Shown piece after piece: positions 1 to 5,308 of a stretch of DNA of 13,494 nucleotides (position 1 is its first letter; every line of letters starts with the position of its first letter). Under the pieces are notes generated by a model, which was not told the DNA's origin, made no database searches, and saw only the letters and a program-made list of their open reading frames with translations. The stretch covers positions 1-13,494 of the forward strand of contig UQRJ01000044.1 of assembly GCA_900543345.1 (NCBI GenBank). The letters are read 5' to 3'. The position numbers and the translations under genes are program-made. Origin of the DNA: an uncultured Sporolactobacillus sp. (lineage in GTDB: Bacteria > Bacillota > Bacilli > Bacillales > Sporolactobacillaceae).

Positions 1-819
1 GTGAAGAGCACAGAAATAAATCTTATTTCGGTCTTGACTTAATACCACAAGACTTAAAGCCATGTCGTGTCTATCCAGTGAATGAAACCATTGCAGCTGT
101 TCGCTCAATTTGACCGTTTCCCCGATAACGATCATTGCCGGACTCTTGATGCATTTGCTTTTGGCAAGCTGAGCAATTCGAGACAATGGAGCGATACATG
201 TTCGTTGATGTTCTGTCGTTCCCCATTCAATCACTGCCGCCGGAGTCTCTGGCGCAAGACCAGCAGCGACCAGTTGCGTTGCGAGCTGCGGGAGTACTGA
301 CACCCCCATGTAGATGGCTAACGTATCCGCCGCTTCGACCAGTTTCGACCAATTTATGCGGTCTTGACTACCGACTCGCTGGTGCGCTGTAACGAATGTA
401 ACGGATCGCGCCTGATCGCGGAATGTGACCGGAATGCCGGCATAGGCCGGGGCGGCGATCCCCGCCGTCACCCCCGGTACGATTTCAAAGGCGATGTGAT
501 GTTTCACCAATGCGAGTGCTTCTTCGCCGCCCCGACCGAAAATGAATGGATCGCCGCCCTTCAAGCGGACTACCGTCTCATATAATCCGGCGTATTTGAC
601 AAGCAGGTCGTTAATGGTACGCTGAGCCTGGCAATGGCCGTGAGGTGTTTTGCCGCAATAGATCAATTTAGCAGTCGGCTTTGCCTCACGCAGCAATGCT
701 TCGGCGACCAAACGGTCATAGAGAACGACATCGGCCGCTTGCAGGAGCCGCAGCCCTTTGACCGTGATCAGGCCGGGATCTCCCGGCCCGGCCCCGATCA
801 GGAAAACTTTGCCTGTCAT
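1..819 (-). CDS. cobA: Uroporphyrinogen-III C-methyltransferase (SUMT), 3' end outside window
   Basis: Transfers two methyl groups from S-adenosylmethionine to uroporphyrinogen III to make precorrin-2, the first committed step to siroheme (and cobalamin). My own minus-strand translation from the ATG at 819-817 stays open for 273 codons to position 1. Family motifs are clear: the N-terminal GAGPGDPGLITVKG loop, VVLYDRLV, RLKGGDPFIFGRGGEEA near residues 84-100, PGVTAGIAAPAYAGIPVTF, FVTAHQ and a YMGV motif. It is the third gene after the sulfite reductase and the DUF3906 gene, 12 bp behind the latter, and supplies the precursor of the reductase's cofactor. The core appears complete at about residue 245 (…LQWF), where single-domain SUMTs usually end, but the frame continues at least 28 codons without a stop. 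This is either a longer tail or a fusion beyond the edge. Identification is secure; the C-terminus is unseen. Confidence 0.95.
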   Translation of the reverse strand, partial: MTGKVFLIGAGPGDPGLITVKGLRLLQAADVVLYDRLVAEALLREAKPTAKLIYCGKTPHGHCQAQRTINDLLVKYAGLYETVVRLKGGDPFIFGRGGEEALALVKHHIAFEIVPGVTAGIAAPAYAGIPVTFRDQARSVTFVTAHQRVGSQDRINWSKLVEAADTLAIYMGVSVLPQLATQLVAAGLAPETPAAVIEWGTTEHQRTCIAPLSRIAQLAKSKCIKSPAMIVIGETVKLSEQLQWFHSLDRHDMALSLVVLSQDRNKIYFCALH

Positions 820-831
820 CTGACCACACCT

Positions 832-1050
832 TTATTCATAAGATTTTCGCGGCTCAATCAGATAGCCGGCGCCTTTGCCTTTAATGGCTTTCCTTTCGAC
901 TAATGCCAAGTCGGCGACGGCCGGCCGTTTCAACAGCCGGTGTTGGATTTCTCGATCCGCTATCCGAAAAGCATTTTCCGGGGTGTCCGCTGCTGCAACA
1001 AAGGGCATGTCTCCGTTTTCCGTCGATACGATAAAACGATACAATTCCAT
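832..1050 (-). CDS. DUF3906-type small protein in the sulfite reductase operon
   Basis: A 72-residue protein starting MELYRF, of unknown function. It resembles the DUF3906 family as I remember it: short Bacillota proteins with an N-terminal LYRF-V segment, a central EKAF/ENAF helix and a basic, glycine-containing end (here KAIKGKGAGYLIE). I chose the ATG at 1050-1048 because GGGGGAGG lies 7 bases before it. An in-frame ATG at 1077 would overlap the end of the reductase gene and has no such site. The gene begins 16 bp after the reductase stop and ends 12 bp before cobA, so it is translated from the same message. Position between a siroheme enzyme and a siroheme biosynthesis gene suggests a role in reductase assembly or regulation, but nothing in the sequence shows a catalytic site. 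No signal peptide or membrane segment is visible. Confidence 0.8.
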   Translation of the reverse strand: MELYRFIVSTENGDMPFVAAADTPENAFRIADREIQHRLLKRPAVADLALVERKAIKGKGAGYLIEPRKSYE

Positions 1051-1066
1051 TGCCTGTCCTCCCCCG

Positions 1067-2683
1067 TTATTCGCCATAGGTCTTTAGTATTTCATTTAAA
1101 ACGGCTTGCAGCTTCTGCGTACCGAGTCGTTCTCTGAAGGAAAAGAACGTTTCACCTTTTTGTTTCTCCTTTTTGAAATAAAGGAGAAAATCCTTCAGTA
1201 CGTCGGAAATCTGCGTTGCCGGGATTTTTCCTCTCAGTCGATCATTGAACCGACCGCCGTCGTTCAGCGTGCCGCCGACGAAGATCTCGTAAGCGTCGAT
1301 CAACTGATTGTTTTTCCGTAATTTTAACCCCTGAATGCCGATGTCGGCGATCTGACGCTGACCGCAAGAATTTGGACAGCCAACCATATAGATTCTGACT
1401 GGCACATCGAGATGAACCTCCCTGTCCAGCCGGTCGGCAATTTTTTCCATGATATCCTTCGTATTGGTCAACGCCTTATTGCAGAACTCATCGCCCGTGC
1501 AGGCCATAGCATAACCGATAAACGGAGCCGGATGAATCGGGTATTTTTTGAAAATATCGTGCGCCAGCAGTTCGTCGACGCGTTCTTCCGGTAGATTGGG
1601 AATAATCAGATTCTGAGAATTGGCGGTACGCAGTTCGCCGCTTCCGTATTGATCGGCAAGTTCGGCGATCTTCAGGAAGTCGTCCGCTTCCATCCTTCCG
1701 ACCGGGATACTGATCCCGACATAGCGAAGGCCCTTTTGCTTCTGCGGATGGACGCCGAAATAGAAACCGCCGTTCCATCCGACGGTTTCGTTTTTACCGG
1801 CGGATGGAAGTGGTCCCGTCAGCTTGAACACCTCTTGCTCAAATTTTTCGATGCCCCAGTCCGCTATCAAATATTTTAAACGGGCGCGGGCTCTACTCTT
1901 TCGATAGCCAAAGTCGCGATAGATTGTCGTCACGGCGGAAGCGACGTTGATGACTTGATCGAATGTGACAAAAGCATTGATCTGTTTAGCAAGATACGGT
2001 TTTGCCGCCAAGCCGCCGCCGACTTTGACGTTAAAACCGAGCACCTTTCTCCCGGCGATGATTTTCGAGGCGGGAACAAAGGCCAGATCGTTGATTTCGG
2101 CATGACCGGCGTTATAAATATTGGCGTTGATCGATATTTTGTATTTTCTCGGCAGATTGGAGAAGTCGGGATTATCTTCAAAAAACCGAAAAACTTTGTC
2201 TACGATGGGACGCGTGTCGAATAATTCGTTCGGATCGATACCGGCCAGTGGGTTGCCGACCACGTTACGCGGTGCGTCGCCTTCTGCCTCGCTGGTGGTC
2301 AGATCGACCTTTTTCAGAGTGGTGAAGATTTCCGGCAATTTCTCCAGCGGTACCCAGTGAAACTGAATGCACTGGCGGGTCGTAATATCAAGTACGTTTC
2401 GGCCGTACGTTTTCCCGATCTCGGCTAATATTGCGGCTTGCCGGTGATTCAGGATGCCGGTCGGTATTTTGACGCGCATCATGAACAGCCCTTTATCTTG
2501 TGGACGCTGAACCGTCAACCCGGCGTATTTAAAATACATATATTGATCTTTAGGAATGGATGCGAAACCTTGTTCGATATATTTGGGGATATCCGCAAAT
2601 ATAGATAAACCATCTTTCTTAAGTTTATTCATCTCGTTTTTATTTAGTTGTTTATTATTGCTCCATACTTTGGTATAACTCAA
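1067..2683 (-). CDS. Ferredoxin-type siroheme sulfite (or nitrite) reductase
   Basis: Six-electron reduction of sulfite to sulfide (or nitrite to ammonia) in the cytoplasm, using siroheme coupled to a [4Fe-4S] cluster. From the TTG at 2683-2681 the protein is 538 residues, usual for the single-chain ferredoxin-dependent class. The cluster/siroheme ligands are intact: C395 and C401 (CTGDEFC, CX5C), then C436 and C440 (CPNSC, CX3C). Conserved stretches GNPLAGID, NLPRKYKIS, NIYNAGHAEINDLAF, VGGGL, LRTANSQNLIIPN and QRQIADIGIQG are present. The frame is open to a TTG at 2833, but that TTG is the -35 element of a strong promoter, so transcription starts inside the longer frame. The chosen TTG has AAGGGGTGGGAG just upstream, and MSYTKVW aligns with known N-termini. 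The neighbouring S-box, cobA and YeiH transporter favour sulfite over nitrite as substrate. No flavoprotein (CysJ) partner is visible. Confidence 0.93.
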   Translation of the reverse strand: MSYTKVWSNNKQLNKNEMNKLKKDGLSIFADIPKYIEQGFASIPKDQYMYFKYAGLTVQRPQDKGLFMMRVKIPTGILNHRQAAILAEIGKTYGRNVLDITTRQCIQFHWVPLEKLPEIFTTLKKVDLTTSEAEGDAPRNVVGNPLAGIDPNELFDTRPIVDKVFRFFEDNPDFSNLPRKYKISINANIYNAGHAEINDLAFVPASKIIAGRKVLGFNVKVGGGLAAKPYLAKQINAFVTFDQVINVASAVTTIYRDFGYRKSRARARLKYLIADWGIEKFEQEVFKLTGPLPSAGKNETVGWNGGFYFGVHPQKQKGLRYVGISIPVGRMEADDFLKIAELADQYGSGELRTANSQNLIIPNLPEERVDELLAHDIFKKYPIHPAPFIGYAMACTGDEFCNKALTNTKDIMEKIADRLDREVHLDVPVRIYMVGCPNSCGQRQIADIGIQGLKLRKNNQLIDAYEIFVGGTLNDGGRFNDRLRGKIPATQISDVLKDFLLYFKKEKQKGETFFSFRERLGTQKLQAVLNEILKTYGE

Positions 2684-2804
2684 ACGCTCCCACCCCTTGC
2701 TTTTTGTTTTGCCGAATAATCGTTTGATTGCCGACCGCTGTTTTGACGGCAAGACTACGGCTCTTATTTTCAGTCGGAATGAATCGTGCTGTTTATTTTT
2801 AATA

Positions 2805-2833
2805 ATTATAAATTTTGCGGCTGCCAAAGTCAA
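2805..2833 (-). promoter_or_regulatory. Sigma-A promoter of the reductase-DUF3906-cobA operon
   Basis: Read on the minus strand, TTGACT (2833-2828), a 17-base spacer and a perfect TATAAT (2810-2805). Transcription would start near 2798, leaving a leader of about 115 nt before the TTG start codon at 2683. This is the best promoter match in the window, and it rules out the upstream TTG at 2833 as the translation start. Confidence 0.85.
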
Positions 2834-2860
2834 TAATTCCGATGGGTTTTAAGGAATTAT
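2833..2860. promoter_or_regulatory. Inverted repeat next to the reductase promoter, candidate operator
   Basis: ATAATTCC (2833-2840) and GGAATTAT (2853-2860) form a perfect 8-bp inverted repeat with a 12-bp spacer, so the arm centres are 20 bp (two helical turns) apart. The left arm touches the -35 box of the reductase promoter. A dimeric regulator bound here would act on that promoter. The regulator cannot be named from sequence; CymR, the cysteine-metabolism repressor of Bacillota, is a candidate by context only. Confidence 0.5.
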
Positions 2861-2894
2861 CAATGGCTGAAGCAATCATTCGGTCTTTACCGAT

Positions 2895-2937
2895 AATTAA
2901 TCCTTGCCTAAATCATAGTTACGTGATAGGATTAATT
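2895..2937. promoter_or_regulatory. Inverted repeat spanning the yeiH promoter, candidate operator
   Basis: AATTAATCC (2895-2903) and GGATTAATT (2929-2937) are a perfect 9-bp inverted repeat separated by 25 bp. The left arm directly abuts the proposed -35 box and the right arm covers the proposed -10 box of the plus-strand promoter. The arms resemble those of the repeat at 2833-2860 (shared form GGA-A/T-rich-AT), which suggests one regulator for both divergent promoters. It could also be chance in AT-rich DNA. Confidence 0.45.
2904..2932 (+). promoter_or_regulatory. Candidate promoter for the S-box/yeiH transcript
   Basis: TTGCCT (2904-2909), a 17-base spacer and TAGGAT (2927-2932), with TGA just before the -10 giving an extended -10 (TGn). 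Each hexamer matches four of six consensus bases. The predicted start near 2939 falls about 12 bases before the riboswitch P1 stem, the usual spacing for S-box leaders. A candidate only; its weakness would be compatible with activation or with the extended -10. Confidence 0.5.
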
Positions 2938-2950
2938 CAATTTAAACGAC

Positions 2951-3059
2951 TCTTATCCAGAGCGGCGGAGGGAATTGGCCCGATGAAGCCCGGCAACCAC
3001 TTTGTTTTTGCGATAAAGTACAGGTGCTAAATCCAACAGGAATTTCCTGAGAGATAAGG
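2951..3059 (+). ncRNA. SAM-I (S-box) riboswitch aptamer
   Basis: Binds S-adenosylmethionine and ends transcription of the downstream gene when SAM is plentiful. Highly conserved S-box elements occur in order: AGAGCGGCGGAGGGA, then GGCCCGATGAAGCCCGGCAACC (2978-2999) with the kink-turn side of P2, GGTGCTAAATCC (3023-3034), and CCTGAGAGATAAGG (3046-3059). P1 is closed by CTTATC (2952-2957) pairing with GATAAG (3053-3058). It reads on the plus strand towards yeiH, not towards the sulfite reductase operon. A small CGACA/TGTCG hairpin (3067-3084) joins it to the terminator. Confidence 0.96.
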
Positions 3060-3084
3060 ATGCCGACGACAACGGATCATGTCG

Positions 3085-3114
3085 ACCTCTTTCTTCCGGG
3101 AAGAGGTTTTTTTT
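3085..3114 (+). terminator. Rho-independent terminator of the S-box riboswitch
   Basis: ACCTCTTTC (3085-3093) pairs over nine positions (one G-U) with GGAAGAGGT (3099-3107) around a TTCCG loop, followed by a run of eight T. It is the expression platform of the riboswitch: with SAM bound this hairpin should form and stop transcription before yeiH. Confidence 0.92.
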
Positions 3115-3134
3115 AATCAAGCGGGGTGAAAAAG

Positions 3135-3152
3135 ATGAGGCAATGCTGCTGA
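3135..3152 (+). CDS. Candidate Cys-Cys leader peptide (MRQCC) upstream of yeiH
   Basis: A five-codon frame, ATG-AGG-CAA-TGC-TGC-TGA, lies after the riboswitch terminator and 85 bp before yeiH. GGGGTG (3123-3128) is a plausible ribosome binding site with a 6-base spacer. Two adjacent cysteine codons just before the stop, ahead of a sulfur transport gene, are what a cysteine-sensing translational attenuator would look like. Short upstream frames with Cys-Cys codons that sense cysteine are known in Actinobacteria. The downstream bases can fold weakly (GAAAC with GTTTC, GTAA with TTAC), but I see no second T-run terminator and no clear masking of the yeiH ribosome binding site. So short a frame may be chance. 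Confidence 0.4.
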   Translation: MRQCC

Positions 3153-3237
3153 AACAGAAATTGACTGGGTAAGCGCCGTTACGTTTCTCAACTTTGCCGA
3201 CCCGGAATATACAAATTTTATTAAGGGGGAATGGTGC

Positions 3238-4584
3238 ATGTCGATCGACGCAACTCCTGGGACAAATACAATAAAAGAAAGCGGCTGGTCCGAACTGATC
3301 CGCAAGGAGGACTGGTGGGCAGTCTGGATCGGTTTAGTTCTTGTTGTCGCCGCGCTATTATTCTGGACGGCCGGTAGTTCGTTGAAAGTGCTGACCGCCC
3401 AGATTTCCGGCTGGTCCGATTTCCCGGCGCTTGGCGGCGTCCTGTCGGCCCATCTTGGATCAATCGTTCTGCTCTTCTTAACTTATCTCATTCTGTTTTC
3501 GATTAGCGGGTCATTTCTTCATATTAAGGTCGGGTCTTTTATTGGCGGCTTCGCATTACTGTTCGCAATCAGTGTTGCCGTCAACATTTTCAGCAGCTGG
3601 AGCTGGGCCAGCCAATATAATCTGGAGGCGCCGATTGTCGCTCTGGTTGTCGGTTTAATCGTCGGCAATCTGCTTCCGCTGGCGAACTGGTTTCAATCCG
3701 CACTGCGAACAGAGCTCTATGTCAAAACCGGCATTGTCCTTCTCGGTGCGACATTGCCGTTCACATTAATCATTCAGGCCGGTCCCGTTGCGTTTTTGCA
3801 GGCGACGGTTATCTCGGTCATTACGTTCCTCGTCATCTACTTTGTGGGAACGCGTTGGTTCGGACTCGATAAACGTTTCGCGGCGACCCTCGGCGTCGGC
3901 GGCTCTGTCTGCGGTGTCTCGGCATCGATTGCGGTCGGCGGTGCCGTCAAAGCGAAGAAAGAACACGTCTCGATCTCGATTTCGCTCGTTGTGATTTGGG
4001 CCGTCGCCGCTATTTTCCTGCTCACACTGCTCATTAAATGGTTCGGCATACCGGCGGGTCCCGCGGGAGCCTGGATTGGAACATCGGAATTTGCCGATGC
4101 GGCCGGCGTGACAGCGGCCAGCACGTTCGGCGATCATGCTTTGAACGCTTTCACGCTAATGAAAGTCATCGGACGCGATATCTTTATCGGCGTCTGGTGC
4201 TTCGTTCTTGCTTTTATTTCAATTACCGTGTGGGAAAATCAAAAAGCGGGAACGCATGCCGATGCATCGGAAATTTGGCGACGGTTCCCTAAATTTATTA
4301 TCGGATTTTTCGCCGTTTCGCTTTTATTGACAATCGTGATTGCCGCTTCATCACTGAGTGCCCGGACGGTCATTAATAGCGACGTGATCGCTCCGATTAA
4401 GGAATTTAGAACGTGGGCGTTCACCTTTACTTTTCTCTCCATCGGGCTGACCACGCGTTTCAAGGAGTTGGCCGCGTTCGGTTGGAAACCGTTTGCGACT
4501 TTCAGCACCGGAGCCGTCGTCAACATTGTGCTTGGCTATGTTCTTTCCGTATTACTTTTACACAATTTCTGGGTGGCACTTTGA
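3238..4584 (+). CDS. yeiH: YeiH-family putative sulfur-anion exporter, integral membrane protein
   Basis: A 448-residue membrane protein of the YeiH / putative sulfate exporter family. Transport is not shown by sequence; a sulfur oxyanion or organosulfur substrate is inferred from the riboswitch and the divergent sulfite reductase operon. About ten to twelve hydrophobic segments are visible, roughly at residues 27-47, 71-93, 97-118, 129-149, 184-206, 243-266, 308-330, 350-372 and 395-445, with shorter ones between. Family signatures include the glycine-rich GVGGSVCGVSASIAVGGAV around residues 218-236 and the C-terminal FTFLSIGLTTRFKEL. It is longer than the roughly 340-residue basic form, with an extra N-terminal portion. 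The ATG at 3238 has GGGGGA seven bases upstream. Expression should fall when SAM is high. The next gene follows after 60 bp with no terminator. Confidence 0.88.
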   Translation: MSIDATPGTNTIKESGWSELIRKEDWWAVWIGLVLVVAALLFWTAGSSLKVLTAQISGWSDFPALGGVLSAHLGSIVLLFLTYLILFSISGSFLHIKVGSFIGGFALLFAISVAVNIFSSWSWASQYNLEAPIVALVVGLIVGNLLPLANWFQSALRTELYVKTGIVLLGATLPFTLIIQAGPVAFLQATVISVITFLVIYFVGTRWFGLDKRFAATLGVGGSVCGVSASIAVGGAVKAKKEHVSISISLVVIWAVAAIFLLTLLIKWFGIPAGPAGAWIGTSEFADAAGVTAASTFGDHALNAFTLMKVIGRDIFIGVWCFVLAFISITVWENQKAGTHADASEIWRRFPKFIIGFFAVSLLLTIVIAASSLSARTVINSDVIAPIKEFRTWAFTFTFLSIGLTTRFKELAAFGWKPFATFSTGAVVNIVLGYVLSVLLLHNFWVAL

Positions 4585-4644
4585 CCGCATCTGGATCCGC
4601 TTCCCTTTGGCTGTTGATTTGAAAACGGGGGGTCACGATAAAAA

Positions 4645-4995
4645 ATGGCAAAAGAGCGAATAATCTGCAAAGAACATCTGACAGTCGTACTTGATTTCTG
4701 CTCGCGTCCCGGTTTGGCGGATTTTCGAAACAACTTGGCGGCACATCCCGGTCCGCAGCAGATTCGTGCGTTCCGTTCCCGCTTATCCGAGCGGCTTGAA
4801 CGTATTGCCCGAATGGTTGAAATTCTTCGGCTCCCGGATGAAGGTTGGGTAGTCAGCGGCAAGAAAAACCGGATCATTCTTGAGTCCGATCGTGCCGATT
4901 TCCAAACTGTCGTCGATCGGCTGACCCAGCACGGTTTTTATCCGTCCGAGTATCGGCTTCTTGTCGAGTATGAACGTAAATGGGGCATGCTGTGA
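4645..4995 (+). CDS. Unrecognised 116-residue protein, second gene of the yeiH transcript
   Basis: I do not recognise this family. The product is soluble, with no signal peptide or membrane span. It reads as mixed alpha/beta: a basic helical stretch at residues 38-62 (IRAFRSRLSERLERIARMVE), then DEGWVVSGKKNRIILE, a DFQTVVDRLTQHG helix and an aromatic C-terminal strand (YRLLVEYERKW). Its two cysteines (residues 8 and 19) do not form a known motif. The ATG at 4645 is preceded by a G6 run with an 11-base spacer, acceptable but long. It lies 60 bp after yeiH with no terminator between, and a strong terminator follows 22 bp after its stop, so it belongs to the SAM-riboswitch transcript. Base use matches its neighbours. 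Coding is likely because the frame is clean, closely spaced and tightly followed by the terminator; function is unknown. Confidence 0.75.
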   Translation: MAKERIICKEHLTVVLDFCSRPGLADFRNNLAAHPGPQQIRAFRSRLSERLERIARMVEILRLPDEGWVVSGKKNRIILESDRADFQTVVDRLTQHGFYPSEYRLLVEYERKWGML

Positions 4996-5017
4996 TCCTG
5001 TACAATTGATCGGTGAG

Positions 5018-5066
5018 CAGTGAAAATGGTTCGGGCAGTGATGCCCGGACTGTTTTTTTTCACTGC
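5018..5066 (+). terminator. Strong intrinsic terminator after the yeiH operon
   Basis: GTTCGGGCA (5029-5037) pairs with TGCCCGGAC (5042-5050) around a GTGA tetraloop, with one G-U pair, followed by T8 at 5053-5060. Flanking GCAGTGAAAA (5018-5027) and TTTTCACTGC (5057-5066) extend the symmetry by ten more pairs. The outer arms give a short T run on the other strand too, but the plus direction is much the stronger. Confidence 0.92.
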
Positions 5067-5099
5067 GCAGAATTTTTTATCGTGCCCTGCTGATAGTCA

Positions 5100-5127
5100 T
5101 TGAGCGACAGGCTTTCAGTAGAATAAT
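5100..5127 (+). promoter_or_regulatory. Candidate promoter of the yerA-yerC-pcrA-ligA-camS operon
   Basis: TTGAGC (5100-5105), a 16-base spacer and AATAAT (5122-5127, five of six to consensus). It lies after the terminator at 5018-5066 and before yerA, where a promoter is needed, and would leave a leader of about 175 nt. The -35 is only four of six, so this is tentative. Confidence 0.4.
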
Positions 5128-5308
5128 TCCGGGCAAACGGCAATAGGACGGCAATACGTGTTGGTGGACCCAACTGCCATCTGAAGGCAGCTGCGGGGGA
5201 CTGCATTTGATTGGATAAATAGATGTTTTATGGACCCAACTGCCACCCGACCCCGTCGATCGGCCGAATCATCGGTCCGACTTCACCGACTGAAAAAATT
5301 AGTGTAAT
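5128..5308 (+). promoter_or_regulatory. Untranslated leader of yerA with direct repeats
   Basis: This stretch has no convincing gene. It holds CGGCAATA twice, 11 bp apart (5138-5145, 5149-5156), and the 15-bp TGGACCCAACTGCCA twice, 66 bp apart (5165-5179, 5231-5245). CTGCC/GGCAG around 5174-5190 can form a small hairpin after the first long repeat. I looked for a purine riboswitch, expected before a purine enzyme, and did not find its conserved core. The leader may be an operator region or an undescribed structured RNA. Nothing resembling a terminator is seen. Confidence 0.45.
5165..5245. repeat. 15-bp direct repeat pair in the yerA leader
   Basis: TGGACCCAACTGCCA occurs at 5165-5179 and again at 5231-5245, identical over 15 bases. 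The flanks differ (CTTCA-rich hairpin side versus CCCGACCCC), so it is not a simple duplication of a longer unit. Spacing is 66 bp, near six helical turns, which would allow cooperative protein binding on one face of the DNA. Confidence 0.7.

Noticed and set aside
3766..4137. 123-codon charged minus-strand frame inside yeiH
   Set aside because: Its composition is the mirror of the membrane-protein codons on the other strand, and it has no independent support.
5128..5308. Purine (G-box) riboswitch upstream of the adenine-deaminase-like gene
   Set aside because: The conserved three-way junction core bases were not found.
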